Assembly (NCBI GenBank): GCA_018970025.1
Contig: JAGWXF010000008.1
Coordinates: 27,645 to 91,644, forward strand
DNA length: 64,000 nt
Direction of reading: 5' to 3'
Source: Actinomycetales bacterium
Lineage (GTDB): Bacteria > Actinomycetota > Actinomycetes > S36-B12
Shown: piece by piece, positions 24,014 to 34,201 of the stretch
How the letters are laid out: every line of letters begins with the position of its first letter
Position numbering within the stretch: the stretch's first letter is position 1
Made by a program: the position numbers and the translations under genes
Notes under the pieces: model-generated
Databases searched by the model: none
What the model was told of the DNA's origin: nothing
The model's input: the letters and a program-made list of their open reading frames with translations, nothing else

Positions 24014-27000
24014 CTACTGGCCGCTCGAGGTGAAGGCCGCCACCTGATTGCGGCCGGCTCGCTTGGCCTGGTACATGGCCGAGTCTGCCTTGGCGACGAG
24101 ATCATCGACGCTCTCGCCGGCGCCTGACAAGGTCACGCCGATGCTCAGCGAGGTGTGCACCTGGTGACCGTCGGTGGGGATCGGCTCGAGGGCGCGCTCG
24201 CGCAGCTTCTCGGCAACGCGCATCGCCTCGGCCAGCTCGTGCACGCCGCTCATGAGCACCAGCAGCTCATCACCGCCCATCCGTGCCACCACGTCACCCA
24301 GGCGCACGGCATCGCTGATCCGCTGCGCGAGCACCCGCAGCACGGCATCGCCGACAGCATGCCCGTACTCGTCGTTGATTTCCTTGAACCGGTCGATATC
24401 GCAGAACAGCACCGCCATCTCCCCGCCCGGGAGTCGATCAGGAGCCCGCGCCTCGGCAAGCCGATGCAGGGCCTCACGCCGGCTGGCGAGCCCGGTCAGC
24501 GCATCGAAGCGTGCCTGGCGATCGAGCTCGGCCAGCGCCTGCACCTCGGCATCGACATTGCGCATGGATGCGCTCGCGCCGTCGATCTCCCCCGTCTCGA
24601 TCCGGAAGGGCGACAGGTGGGCCTCCATCCAGTGGTAGGCCCCGGCGTCCGATCGCACCCGAACGCGTTGGACCACCGATTCCCCTGCCGCCAGCCGCAT
24701 CGTCGCGTCGTCGTAGGCATGCAGGTCGAAGGGGTGGATGAGGTCGCGAAGCGAGCGCCCCAGCCAGGCACTCGGCTGGCCGCCGAGCGCCGCTGAGATC
24801 GAGGGCGAGATCCAGGCGATCACCTCATCGCGCAGGTGGATCACGACGTCCGAGGCGTTCTCTGCCATCAGGCGGTACTGCCGCTCCGACTCCCGGATGC
24901 GCTCGTTTGCCTCGCGGGCGGCCGTGACATCGACGAACTGCGCGACGTAGGAGGTCACCCGATGGTCCTTGTCGCGCATGGCAGCCAGCGACTGCTGCAC
25001 CCAGATGGTGCATCCGTCCGAGCGAACGAGGCGCTCCTCCAGCGTCACGCGATCCTGCCCCCCGTGGTCGAGGTCATCACGGGCAGCCTCCTGGATCGGG
25101 AGGTCCTGGGGATGCAGGACGTCCATGATGCCGTGTCGTCCGAGCCACTCCGCGGGGTAGCCCAGCATGTGGCACAGCGAGGGGTTGACCTGCTCGAAGC
25201 GGCCGTCGACGCCGACCCGGGCAATGCCCGCGGGTGCCGCGTCCATGACGGCCCGAAGCCGCGCCTCGGACTCTGCCAGGGCCCGCTGCGCCCGCACCTC
25301 CTCATCGACGTCGCGCACTCGGAAGGCATGGTAGGAGCACTGGTCGCTGGTTGCCGGCACCGTCTGGGCGGTGAGCGACACCCAGGCGTATCGGTCATCG
25401 CCGCGTAGGAACCGCGGAGTCAGGGTATCCGGCTCGCGAGCCTCCGCCAGGTGCTCGACCCAGGCAGCGAAGCCGGTCCGGTCGTCGGGGTGCACGAGGC
25501 CTGCGAAGGGCCTCCCGATCAGCTGCTCCGGGGCCCAGCCAAGGGTCGGCAGGCTCGCCGCGGACGTCCACTCGATGACACCGTCCAGCAAGACGCGCAG
25601 GCTGACGTCCATCGTGCTCTCCACCAGCTGCCGGTAGCGCTCCTCGGACTGGGCGATGCGCTCCGCGCTGCGGTGGCGCTCGGTGACATCGCGCCAGGTG
25701 AGGCTGACCTGGGTGCCCTGAACGGACGTGCCTCGAATGTCGAAGGAGCGCTCCTCGCCGAGCTGCTCATGCAGGCAGGTGAAGTCGTCCATCACGGCAG
25801 GGGTGCCGGAGTCGATCACCTGGCTGGCAGCCTGGAACAGGCCGGTCTGGGTCAGTCGTGGCAGGGCAGCCAGGAGCATCCTGCCCACCAGCGACTGGTG
25901 GTCTGCGCCGAGTGCGGTGCAGGCCACGCTGTTGGCGTCCTCGAAGACGAAGTCTGTGACGCTCCCTGCGTCGTCTCGCACGGGCGCGATGAGGACCTGC
26001 GGATCGAGCATGGAGTCCATCAGCGCCCGCAGGCGCGACTCCGACTGCTCGACCTGCCGGGCATTGCGGACCCGCTCGGTGACGTCGCGCCAGGAGAAGC
26101 TGAGGGTCTGCTCGTCGACGACCGAGCCGCGGATGTCATAGCGGTTCTCCCGGCCTTCCGGCTGGCCCGGGTAGGCCCAGGCATCGAGGGCTACTGGCTT
26201 GCCCGACTCCAGGATCTGGGCGTACATCTCGATCGCCTGTGAGGCTGCCGGCTCCGGGTAGAGGTCGCGGACCATCGAGCCGACAAGCGAGCTTCGCTGC
26301 GTGCCCATGGCCTGGCAGGCAACCTGGTTGGCATCGGCGTAGGCGAAGTCGATGATCTGTCCTGCATCATCCCGCTGGGCCCGCAGCAGGACATGCGGCT
26401 CGAGGGAGGAGTCGAAGACGGCACGAAGGAGCGCCTCTGCCTCGTGCCGCTCCGTGACGTCAATCACCTGCGAGATGACGTACCGAACGGACCCATCGTC
26501 GTTGCGAATGCACGAGATCGATGCGTCTCCCCAGACGACTGATCCATCCGGCCGCAGGAAGCGGGTCAGGAGCCGGTCGTCGTCGCGCTCGCCGGAGATC
26601 AGTCGAGCCGTGCGCTGCTGGGCCGCGGCGGTGTTCTCGGGATGCATGAAGCGATGCAGGCTGGATCCATGCAGTTCCTCCGCCTGCCTGCCCAGCATCC
26701 GGGACAGAGCCGGATTCGCCTCGGCGATCGCTCCCTCGGGCGACGCCACGCACATGCCGACGGGGGCATGCTGCATCAGCAGCCGCAGCTGCTGCTCGGA
26801 GGCTGCCAGTGCCTGCTGGGCCTGGACCTCCGCCTGCATGTCGCGAATGCGGCTGACCCGGAATGCCGGCCGATTCGCGGTCGCGGGCACGACTTGGGAC
26901 TGCCCCTCGACCCAGCGCCAGGATCCGTCCTTGCAGCGCCATCGTCCGATGGTCCGCCGCGGCCCGGAGGGATCCAGCATGGGGAACCCCTCCCGGCGAA

Positions 27001-27598
27001 TGCGCTCGGCATCATCGGGGTGCAGGAAGTCGATGGAGCGCTTCCCGATGAGATCAGCGGGAAGCCAGCCAAGGGTGTGGGTGACCGAGGGCGTCACCCA
27101 TTCGATCGTGAAGTCCAGGCCCACCCGCAGGACGATGTCGGTCGACCACTCGACCAGCAGACGGTATCGCTCCTCGGCCTCGAGCAGCTCCTGGCGGACG
27201 CGGACCCGCTGGTCGATCTCGCGCAGCGACCCGACCACGGAGCCGGATCCGTTGGCGGAGCCATTCGCCGATGCAATGGTCAGCAGTACCCACGGCAGGC
27301 CCCCGTCCTTGGCCCGCAGCCGGAAGACACCGCGATGCACCCCGCCACCGGCCGAGGCTTGCAGCAGTGCCTGGAGTGCGGGCCGGTCATCTGGCTGGCA
27401 GACCTCCGCGAGCTCACGGTCGACGACCTCCTCCGGGCTCCAGCCGAGGGTCTGCGTGATCGACGGGCCGATCCACTCGATCACGCCATCGTCGGCCAGC
27501 AGCAGCGGGTCGGCGGCATGCATCGCGACCTGCTCGAATACCGACGCCGGGTCCGTGGGCGCTGGCGATGCCACGCGCCCGCGATCGTCGGTACCCAT
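24014..27598 (-). CDS. Diguanylate cyclase with about eight PAS domains
   Basis: A 1194-residue signalling protein without membrane segments. I count eight PAS-like units, starting near residues 20, 150, 270, 395, 525, 650, 780 and 905; they share forms such as ...EWIGPSITQTLGWSPEEV and ...EWVTPSVTHTLGWLPADL. The C-terminal GGDEF domain begins RFDALTGLASRREALHRL. The active site is MGGDELLVL (GGDEL instead of GGDEF), with RLGD five residues before it as the product-inhibition site. It should make cyclic di-GMP in response to small ligands or redox state. No EAL domain is present. It stands alone, convergent with the SIS gene. Confidence 0.9.
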   Translation of the reverse strand: MGTDDRGRVASPAPTDPASVFEQVAMHAADPLLLADDGVIEWIGPSITQTLGWSPEEVVDRELAEVCQPDDRPALQALLQASAGGGVHRGVFRLRAKDGGLPWVLLTIASANGSANGSGSVVGSLREIDQRVRVRQELLEAEERYRLLVEWSTDIVLRVGLDFTIEWVTPSVTHTLGWLPADLIGKRSIDFLHPDDAERIRREGFPMLDPSGPRRTIGRWRCKDGSWRWVEGQSQVVPATANRPAFRVSRIRDMQAEVQAQQALAASEQQLRLLMQHAPVGMCVASPEGAIAEANPALSRMLGRQAEELHGSSLHRFMHPENTAAAQQRTARLISGERDDDRLLTRFLRPDGSVVWGDASISCIRNDDGSVRYVISQVIDVTERHEAEALLRAVFDSSLEPHVLLRAQRDDAGQIIDFAYADANQVACQAMGTQRSSLVGSMVRDLYPEPAASQAIEMYAQILESGKPVALDAWAYPGQPEGRENRYDIRGSVVDEQTLSFSWRDVTERVRNARQVEQSESRLRALMDSMLDPQVLIAPVRDDAGSVTDFVFEDANSVACTALGADHQSLVGRMLLAALPRLTQTGLFQAASQVIDSGTPAVMDDFTCLHEQLGEERSFDIRGTSVQGTQVSLTWRDVTERHRSAERIAQSEERYRQLVESTMDVSLRVLLDGVIEWTSAASLPTLGWAPEQLIGRPFAGLVHPDDRTGFAAWVEHLAEAREPDTLTPRFLRGDDRYAWVSLTAQTVPATSDQCSYHAFRVRDVDEEVRAQRALAESEARLRAVMDAAPAGIARVGVDGRFEQVNPSLCHMLGYPAEWLGRHGIMDVLHPQDLPIQEAARDDLDHGGQDRVTLEERLVRSDGCTIWVQQSLAAMRDKDHRVTSYVAQFVDVTAAREANERIRESERQYRLMAENASDVVIHLRDEVIAWISPSISAALGGQPSAWLGRSLRDLIHPFDLHAYDDATMRLAAGESVVQRVRVRSDAGAYHWMEAHLSPFRIETGEIDGASASMRNVDAEVQALAELDRQARFDALTGLASRREALHRLAEARAPDRLPGGEMAVLFCDIDRFKEINDEYGHAVGDAVLRVLAQRISDAVRLGDVVARMGGDELLVLMSGVHELAEAMRVAEKLRERALEPIPTDGHQVHTSLSIGVTLSGAGESVDDLVAKADSAMYQAKRAGRNQVAAFTSSGQ

Positions 27599-27712
27599 GC
27601 CCCGCCCTCATCACCCCATGCCGGTACGCCTGTGCTCCAGCATCGGCAGTCGGGCGCAAGCCAGGCAACTGCAGGACCGGACATGGACGGGCAGGGTGAC
27701 GGGGGGCGCGGC

Positions 27713-28540
27713 CTACGTGCGGGCCTGCAGCGTGTAGCTCATCGGCAGGCGCTCAGGGCGGTCGCGCAAGGCCCATTCCCCGTCGCCGATGTCCTCCATC
27801 AGCTCGGGGATCGCGGCCCATGGCACCGTGGTGTGCTCGGTGAGGCTTGTGAAGGCCAGCCCGGCCTCCTGCAGGGCGGTGATGATCTCGGCGAGGCCGT
27901 GGTTCCAGCTATGCGTGACGCTGTTCGCCAGCCGGCCCTCGGTGCGGACGTAGGTCTGGTCCTCATCGTCGACGATCGGCTCGGAGGTCTCGAAGTAGGG
28001 GTAGTCGATGACCAGCTGGTCGGTCACCCGGTAGTCGAGCGACCACAGCACCGGGTGACCCTCGCGCAGGAACAGCCGGCCTCCTGGTGCCAGCAGCGCG
28101 CTGACGACCTGCGCCCACCGCGTGATCGACGGCAGCCAGCACAGCGCCCCGACACCGGTGTACACCAGGTCGAAGCGGCCTGCTCCCAGGACGTCGGCGG
28201 CGTCGTACGCCTGTGCCTCCACGAAGGTTACGTCGAGGTCGAGATCCGCCGCCAGGCCCCGTGCCACCGCCAGCGAGGCGGGGGAGAAGTCCAGGCCGGT
28301 GACGCTTGCGGCGCCAAGCCGAGCCAGTGAGACGGTGTCGGTGCCGATATGGCACTGCAGGTGCAGCACGCGCAGCCCCTCGATTGAGCCCAGGCGCGGC
28401 AGGTCGAAGCGGACGACATCGCTGAGGTAGTCGGGGTCGTCGCGGAACTGCTGCAGGCCGTAGTCCGTCGAGGCGGCGTGCAGTGGCGCCCGCTCATCCC
28501 ATGAGCGGCGATTGAGCACGTACGAGGCGTCGTGGCTCAC
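27713..28540 (-). CDS. Class I SAM-dependent methyltransferase
   Basis: A 275-residue methyltransferase. SAM motif I is LRVLHLQCHIGTDTVSLARL, followed by VTGLDFSPASLAVARG and later FDLVYTGVGALCWLP. The substrate is not indicated. Its start overlaps the stop of the metal-binding HMA gene by four bases, suggesting cotranscription. A glycosylated or small-molecule acceptor is as likely as any other. Confidence 0.75.
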   Translation of the reverse strand: MSHDASYVLNRRSWDERAPLHAASTDYGLQQFRDDPDYLSDVVRFDLPRLGSIEGLRVLHLQCHIGTDTVSLARLGAASVTGLDFSPASLAVARGLAADLDLDVTFVEAQAYDAADVLGAGRFDLVYTGVGALCWLPSITRWAQVVSALLAPGGRLFLREGHPVLWSLDYRVTDQLVIDYPYFETSEPIVDDEDQTYVRTEGRLANSVTHSWNHGLAEIITALQEAGLAFTSLTEHTTVPWAAIPELMEDIGDGEWALRDRPERLPMSYTLQART

Positions 28541-28755
28541 GTGCCGGCGATCTCGTAGCCAGCCTCTTGGACAGCGCTGCCAATCTCGGCAGGGTCGACC
28601 GGCTCAACGCTGGTGACGTGGACGATGGAGGTTCCGCCGGGATGCAGGTCGATCGTCACCTCGGTGACGGCATCGAGCCGGCTGACCTCCTCGATGACGG
28701 CTCGCTCGCAGTGCGCGCAGGTCATCCCGCTCACCGCTACGTCCTGCCTGACCAT
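28537..28755 (-). CDS. HMA-domain copper chaperone-like protein
   Basis: A 72-residue metal-binding protein with VSGMTCAHCERAV, the CxxC copper motif of CopZ-like chaperones. The ATG at 28755 follows GGGAGG; a longer frame from 28800 would overlap the transporter gene and is less likely. It would carry Cu(I) to a P-type ATPase, none of which is seen here. It is followed by the methyltransferase in the same operon. Confidence 0.8.
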   Translation of the reverse strand: MVRQDVAVSGMTCAHCERAVIEEVSRLDAVTEVTIDLHPGGTSIVHVTSVEPVDPAEIGSAVQEAGYEIAGT

Positions 28756-28792
28756 CGCGCCTCCCTGCCCTCGATCGTGCGGATCGTGCTCC

Positions 28793-29671
28793 TCATGCAT
28801 GCGGCTCGGATTCCATCACAGGCCCGCGCCGGGTGGCCAGCCAGGAGCCGAGCAGGACGAGCGGGAAGCCGATGGCAAGGCCGAGGGTGAGCGGCTCGCC
28901 GAGGATGACGATGCCCAGGATGACCGCGACGGCCGGGTTGATGTAGGTGATCAAGGTGGTGCGCGACGCCCCGACCTCGACGATGAGCGCGAAGAAGCCG
29001 ACGAATGCCAGCGCCGTGCACAGGGTGCCCAGGATCACCACCGACCAGATGGCGTCCGCGGGGACGGGCTGCTCGGGCCAGGTGAGGGCGGCGAACGGGG
29101 CGTAGATGATGGCGTTGATGGTGACGCCGGCGGCCATCACCGCCAGTCCGGGGACATCCGCGAGCTTGCGGTCGACGATGATCGGCCCGGTCGCGTAGCC
29201 GATCACCGTGACGACCAGCGCCGCGACCGCGATCAGCGCGCTCCCGGAGACGTCCAGCCCGACGAGGGCCACCACGCCGAGGAAGCCGATCCCCAGGCCC
29301 GCCAGCCGGGTGCCGGTGAGACGGTCGTCGAGCCCGATCCGCCAGGCCACCAGGGCCGTCACCAGCGGCACGGTGGCGATGAACAGCCCGGCCAGCGAGC
29401 TGGTGATGCGCTGCTCGGCCCAGGTCAGCGCCCACCAGGTGAACGTCATCTCCAGGACGGCGAAGGCGATGACCCACCGCCAGTGACCGCGCAGCTGCCG
29501 CCACTGGCCGGTCGCCACCGCGATCGGCAGCAGGATCGCGGTGGCGATGATCAGCCGACCGAAGACCACCACCGGGGCGGGCAGGTCGGTCGCGGCGACC
29601 TTGATGAGTAGGTACGGCAGTCCCCAGATGATTCCCATGAAGATGAACAGGAACCAGCCGCGCCTCGTCAC
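28793..29671 (-). CDS. EamA-family transporter (DMT superfamily)
   Basis: A ten-helix membrane protein of 292 residues made of two EamA repeats. The start GTG 29671 gives VTRRGWFLFIFMGIIWGLPY, placing helix 1 at the N-terminus; longer frames lack support. The second repeat ends TLITYINPAVAVILGIVILG. Members export metabolites or amino acids; the substrate is unknown. It lies divergently 31 bases from octT, so the promoters must overlap. Confidence 0.82.
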   Translation of the reverse strand: MTRRGWFLFIFMGIIWGLPYLLIKVAATDLPAPVVVFGRLIIATAILLPIAVATGQWRQLRGHWRWVIAFAVLEMTFTWWALTWAEQRITSSLAGLFIATVPLVTALVAWRIGLDDRLTGTRLAGLGIGFLGVVALVGLDVSGSALIAVAALVVTVIGYATGPIIVDRKLADVPGLAVMAAGVTINAIIYAPFAALTWPEQPVPADAIWSVVILGTLCTALAFVGFFALIVEVGASRTTLITYINPAVAVILGIVILGEPLTLGLAIGFPLVLLGSWLATRRGPVMESEPHA

Positions 29672-29702
29672 CCGGGCAACGCTAGTCGGGCATGCTGACC
29701 GC

Positions 29703-30443
29703 ATGACGGCCAGGCACCTGCTCGTACTGGCCGACTCGCTGGCCTTCCATGGCCCAGCGCAAGCCCAGTCGCCGCTCGATCCGCGGCTGTACCCCCAGGT
29801 ATGCGCCCGGAAACTGGCCCGAGATGGGGTGGAGGCCGAGGCCGGGATCGAAGTCGACCTGGTGGCCCGGCAGGGCTGGACGGCCCGCGATGCCTGGTGG
29901 GCGCTGACCAAGGACCCGATGGCCTTCGGGGTGTACGTCCATCGAGCCGACTGGCTGATCATCGGGGTCGGCGGCATGGATCACCTGCCGGCTGCCGTGC
30001 CGACCTGGGTCCGAGACTCGATTCCATATATACGTCCCGGTGCCCTGCGCCGACAGGCCCGGCGCGCCTATCGGTCAGCCTCGCCCGCTGCCATCCGGCT
30101 GACGGCGGGCCGGATGCGCCAGCTGCCCCAGTCGGCGACCGACCGCTACCTCAGCCGGATCGTGCAGGCGGTGCGCCACTGGCGTCCCGGGATCCCGATC
30201 GCGGTCGTCGGCCCGTCCTCGCACCGAGCGGCCACCTACCCCTCGCAGCGGCACCATCGGTCAGCGGTCGCGGCCGGGCGGGCATGGGCCCAGGCCGAGC
30301 AGGTGGCATTCGTGGACGTCGACCCGTGGGTGGTCCCGTCGCTGGACGCGGGGACGGGGAACCCCGACGGCATGCACTGGGCCTGGTCCGTCCACGACGG
30401 GGTCGGCAGAGCGCTGGCGGCTGCACTGCAGGCTCCTCGGTAG
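29703..30443 (+). CDS. octT: SGNH hydrolase, probable diglucosylglycerate octanoyltransferase
   Basis: A 246-residue SGNH-fold enzyme. Block I is LLVLADSLAFHGPAQ (ADSL in place of GDSL), the Gly block is WLIIGVGGMDHL, and the catalytic Asp-His pair is in NPDGMHWAWSVHDGVG. This form matches the actinobacterial OctT group, which octanoylates diglucosylglycerate on the way to methylglucose lipopolysaccharide. The gene lies near degV, comEA and comEC in mycobacteria too, which supports the assignment. Confidence 0.72.
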   Translation: MTARHLLVLADSLAFHGPAQAQSPLDPRLYPQVCARKLARDGVEAEAGIEVDLVARQGWTARDAWWALTKDPMAFGVYVHRADWLIIGVGGMDHLPAAVPTWVRDSIPYIRPGALRRQARRAYRSASPAAIRLTAGRMRQLPQSATDRYLSRIVQAVRHWRPGIPIAVVGPSSHRAATYPSQRHHRSAVAAGRAWAQAEQVAFVDVDPWVVPSLDAGTGNPDGMHWAWSVHDGVGRALAAALQAPR

Positions 30444-30455
30444 GCTCCCGGTGCC

Positions 30456-32930
30456 ATGAGCGAGCTGACTGAGACTTCCGAGGGATACGACGTCCACGCC
30501 ATCCAGGAGCGGTGGCTCGGCGTCTGGGACGAGCTCGCGCCCTTCCGGTCCGGCCGGCCCGATGATACGCGCCCGCACCGCTACGTCCTGGACATGTTCC
30601 CCTACCCCTCGGGGGATCTCCATATGGGCCATGCCGAGGCCTATGCCCTGGGCGATGTCATTGCGCGGTACTGGGTGCAGCGCGGGTTCAATGTCATGCA
30701 CCCGATCGCCTGGGACGCCTTCGGCCTGCCCGCGGAGAATGCGGCCATCAAGCGCGGCGAGGATCCAGTCCGCTGGACGTACGAGAACATCGCCCAGCAG
30801 CGCGCGTCGATGCGCCGGTATGCCTGCTCCTTCGACTGGGACCGCACCTTCAACACCTGCGACCCGGAGTACTACCGCTGGAATCAGTGGTTCTTCCTGC
30901 GGATGTTCGAGCGGGGCCTGGCCTACCGCAAGGCGAGCAATGTCAACTGGTGCCCGAACTGCCAGACCGTCCTGGCCAATGAGCAGGTCGTGGCCGGTTC
31001 CTGCGAGCGATGCGACACCCAGGTCACCAAGAAGAAGCTGACCCAGTGGTACCTGCGCATCACCGACTATGCCGACCGCCTGCTGGACGACATGGCCCAG
31101 CTCGAGGGCAACTGGCCCGACAAGGTCCTGCTGATGCAGCGCAACTGGATCGGCCGCTCCACGGGGGCGGAGGTCCAGTTCGCGATCGAGGGCCGCCCGG
31201 AGCCGGTGACGGTCTACACCACCAGGCCGGACACCCTCTACGGCGCGACCTTCTTCGTGGTGGCGGCCGACTCCGATCTCGCGGCCGAGCTGGCTGCCGG
31301 GACGTCCGCCGAGGCAGCCTTCACCGCCTATCTGGAGCAGGTGAAGCAGACCTCCGAGATGGATCGCCTGGACTCCTCCCGCGCCAAGACCGGCGTCTTC
31401 CTGGAGCGGTACGCGATCAACCCGGTCAACGGCGAGCGCATCCCGGTGTGGGCGTCGGACTACGTCCTGGCCGACTACGGCACCGGCGCGATCATGGCGG
31501 TGCCGGCCCACGACCAGCGCGATCTTGACTTCGCCCGCGCGTTCGGCCTGCCGGTTCAGGTGGTGGTCGATGCGGGGGAGGATCCCGCGGTCACCGGCAT
31601 CGCGACGGCGGACGATGGCCCGCACGTGAACTCCGGCCCGCTGGACGGCCTGGGCAAGGCCGAGGCGATCGAGGCCATCCTGCAGGTGCTCTCCGAGCGG
31701 GGCACCGGCCAGGCTGCGGTCAACTACCGGCTGCGCGACTGGCTCATCTCCCGTCAGCGCTACTGGGGCACGCCGATCCCGATCATCCACTGCCCGTCCT
31801 GCGGCGAGGTAGCCGTCCCCGACGAGCAGCTGCCGGTCGTGCTGCCGCCTGCGGAGGGCCTGGACCTCAAGCCGAAGGGCTCCTCCCCGCTGGGCGCAGC
31901 GCACGAGTGGGCGAGCGTGCCGTGCCCGTCCTGCGGCGAGCCGGCCACCCGCGACCCGGACACGATGGATACCTTCGTCGACTCCAGCTGGTACTACCTG
32001 CGCTACGCCGACCCGCGCAATGAGACGGCTGCCTTCGACCCGCAGCAGGTGCGTCAGTGGCTGCCGGTCGACCAGTACGTCGGCGGGGTGACGCATGCGA
32101 TCCTGCACCTGCTCTACAGCCGCTTCTTCACCAAGGTGCTGTGCGACATGGGCCTGGTGGACTTCACCGAGCCGTTCACCCGCCTGCTCAACCAGGGCAT
32201 GGTCGTGATGAACGGCTCGGCGATGAGCAAGAGCCGTGGCAACCTGGTGCGGCTGTCGGATGAGCTCGCCGTGCATGGCGTCGATGCCATCCGGCTGACG
32301 ATGGTGTTCGCCGGCCCGCCGGAGGACGATGTCGACTGGGCCGATGTCTCTCCGGGCGGCTCCCGGAAGTTCCTGGCCCGCGCCTGGCGGCTGTCGGGGG
32401 ATGTCACCAGCGCGCCGGGCGTGGACGTCACGGCCGGAGACCTCGCGCTGCGCAAGGCAACGCATCGCGCCGTGCATGACGCAGGGGTGGCCATCGAGTC
32501 CTTCCGGTTCAATGTCGCGATCGCCCGGGCGATGGAGCTGGTGAACATCACCCGCAAGGCGATCGACACCGGCTGCGGCCCGGCTGACCCGGCCGTACGC
32601 GAGGCCGTGCAGGCGGTTGCGATCATGCTCTCGGTCGTGGCCCCGTACACCGCCGAGGACATGTGGGCACGACTCGGCCATCAGCCATGCGTCGCACTCG
32701 CCGGGTGGCCCGAGGTGGACCCGGCGCTGCTGGTGGAGGATCTGGTCACCTGCGTGGTGCAGGTGGCGGGCAAGGTGCGCGATCGGCTCGACGTGCCTCC
32801 ATCGATCGGCGCGGACGACCTGCGCGACCTGGCCCTGGCCTCGCCGCAGGTGGTGGCCGCCCTGGCCGGCTCCGAGGTGAAGACGGTGATCGTCCGGGCG
32901 CCGAAGCTCGTCAACATCGTCCCGGCCTAG
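30456..32930 (+). CDS. leuS: Leucyl-tRNA synthetase
   Basis: Class Ia synthetase of 824 residues that charges tRNA-Leu. HIGH appears as [18 protein letters not shown], a zinc knuckle as [14 protein letters not shown], the editing domain lies between ([13 protein letters not shown] and [18 protein letters not shown]), and KMSKS appears as [11 protein letters not shown]. The C-terminus is shortish but complete ([14 protein letters not shown]). It starts 13 bases after octT. Confidence 0.95.
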   Translation: MSELTETSEGYDVHAIQERWLGVWDELAPFRSGRPDDTRPHRYVLDMFPYPSGDLHMGHAEAYALGDVIARYWVQRGFNVMHPIAWDAFGLPAENAAIKRGEDPVRWTYENIAQQRASMRRYACSFDWDRTFNTCDPEYYRWNQWFFLRMFERGLAYRKASNVNWCPNCQTVLANEQVVAGSCERCDTQVTKKKLTQWYLRITDYADRLLDDMAQLEGNWPDKVLLMQRNWIGRSTGAEVQFAIEGRPEPVTVYTTRPDTLYGATFFVVAADSDLAAELAAGTSAEAAFTAYLEQVKQTSEMDRLDSSRAKTGVFLERYAINPVNGERIPVWASDYVLADYGTGAIMAVPAHDQRDLDFARAFGLPVQVVVDAGEDPAVTGIATADDGPHVNSGPLDGLGKAEAIEAILQVLSERGTGQAAVNYRLRDWLISRQRYWGTPIPIIHCPSCGEVAVPDEQLPVVLPPAEGLDLKPKGSSPLGAAHEWASVPCPSCGEPATRDPDTMDTFVDSSWYYLRYADPRNETAAFDPQQVRQWLPVDQYVGGVTHAILHLLYSRFFTKVLCDMGLVDFTEPFTRLLNQGMVVMNGSAMSKSRGNLVRLSDELAVHGVDAIRLTMVFAGPPEDDVDWADVSPGGSRKFLARAWRLSGDVTSAPGVDVTAGDLALRKATHRAVHDAGVAIESFRFNVAIARAMELVNITRKAIDTGCGPADPAVREAVQAVAIMLSVVAPYTAEDMWARLGHQPCVALAGWPEVDPALLVEDLVTCVVQVAGKVRDRLDVPPSIGADDLRDLALASPQVVAALAGSEVKTVIVRAPKLVNIVPA

Positions 32931-32935
32931 GGCCG

Positions 32936-34192
32936 ATGGCCGTCGAGCTCACGGCAGGCCAGGCCCGGCGGATCGCGCTCTGGCGGCAGGGGCTGCTGAC
33001 GACGAGCCCGGCTGGCAGTGCGCGCCGGGGTGCCGCGGCGCAGGAGCAGGCGGTCATCGGCGTCCTCCATCGACTCGGGGCCGTGCAGCTGGACACCATC
33101 AGCGTGCTGGCGCGCTCGCATGAGCTCATCGCCTATGCGCGGCTGGGAGCCGTCGACCGGCAGGCCATCGAGCGGGCCTACTGGTCGGGCACGCATGCCT
33201 TCGAGTACTGGTCCCATGCCGCGTGCATCCTGCCCATGCAGGCCTGGCCGCTGTTCGCCTTTCGTCGCCGGGAGTTCGTGCGCAGGGGCGTGCGCTGGCA
33301 CGAGGTGTCCGACCAGGCGATCTCGGCGGTACGGGAGCGGCTGGCCAGTGATGGCCCGCTGACGACCACGGATATCGGGGGAGCCAAGCGCGGTGGCCCG
33401 TGGTGGGACTGGTCGCAGGCCAAGGTCGCGGTGGAGTTCCTTCTCGACACCGGCGAGGTCGCCTGCACCCGGCGTCGGGGGTGGCGGCGGGTCTATGACC
33501 TCGCCGAGCGAGTGGTTCCCGAGGACGTCCGCACCCATCCGAGCTTCACGGGTGCCGATGGCGTCATCGGGCCAGCTGACGACGAGTGCCGGATGGCACT
33601 GGTCGGCCATGCTGCCGGAACCATCGGGGTGGGGACCAGTGCCGATATCGCGGACGTGCACCGGCTCAAGCGGTCGGACGTGGATCGTCATGCGGCAGAT
33701 GCCGGGCTCATCGAGGTGCGGGTCACCGGGTGGGGCCAGCGTGCCTGGGCGACCCGCGAAGCCCTTGACTGGCTGGGCGACGGTGGCCGGGCACGCCATC
33801 GCACGACACTGCTCTCGCCCTTCGACTCCCTCATCTGGTACCGGGATCGGGCCGAGCGGCTGTTCGGGATGACGCACCGGCTGGAGGCCTACACCCCGGC
33901 CGCCAGGCGGGTGCACGGCTACTTCGCGATGCCGGTCCTGCATCGTGGATCGCTCGTTGCCCGGGTCGACCCCAAGCGAGCGTCGTCCGGCTCGACGGTC
34001 GCGCTGATCGCCGACCGGGTGACCTTCGAGGTCGACGCACGAGGCAGGGTGCCGCGGGCGGCGATCGAGGGCACGGCCCGAGCGCTGCACGAGGCCGCGG
34101 GCTGGATCGGCGCAGGCGATATCCGAATCGGTACCGTGGTGCCTGCTTCTGCCTCGGCCGAGCTCATGCGTGCCGTCTCCAGTCGCGGGTAG
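32936..34192 (+). CDS. Winged-helix DNA glycosylase-like protein, YcaQ/AlkZ family
   Basis: A 418-residue protein of the HTH_42 family that includes crosslink glycosylases. Marks are ARRIALWRQGLL at the start, VIGVLHRLGAVQLDTISVLA, AFEYWSHAACILP and, late, RHRTTLLSPFDSLIWYRDRA. The last block (SPFDxLxWxRxR) holds the family's key residues. The ATG at 32936 follows the leuS stop by five bases; earlier starts lie inside leuS. A role in DNA repair is family knowledge. Confidence 0.8.
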   Translation: MAVELTAGQARRIALWRQGLLTTSPAGSARRGAAAQEQAVIGVLHRLGAVQLDTISVLARSHELIAYARLGAVDRQAIERAYWSGTHAFEYWSHAACILPMQAWPLFAFRRREFVRRGVRWHEVSDQAISAVRERLASDGPLTTTDIGGAKRGGPWWDWSQAKVAVEFLLDTGEVACTRRRGWRRVYDLAERVVPEDVRTHPSFTGADGVIGPADDECRMALVGHAAGTIGVGTSADIADVHRLKRSDVDRHAADAGLIEVRVTGWGQRAWATREALDWLGDGGRARHRTTLLSPFDSLIWYRDRAERLFGMTHRLEAYTPAARRVHGYFAMPVLHRGSLVARVDPKRASSGSTVALIADRVTFEVDARGRVPRAAIEGTARALHEAAGWIGAGDIRIGTVVPASASAELMRAVSSRG

Positions 34193-34201
34193 GTTGGCCC
34201 G

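Noticed and set aside
26642..28330. 562-codon plus-strand frame over the PAS/GGDEF gene and methyltransferase
   Set aside because: It spans two real minus-strand genes and has no recognisable domain.
30261..32681. Open frame of 806 codons antisense to leuS
   Set aside because: It is a shadow of high-GC codon use; the plus strand has complete LeuRS motifs and the antisense product is low-complexity, rich in Arg, Gly and His.
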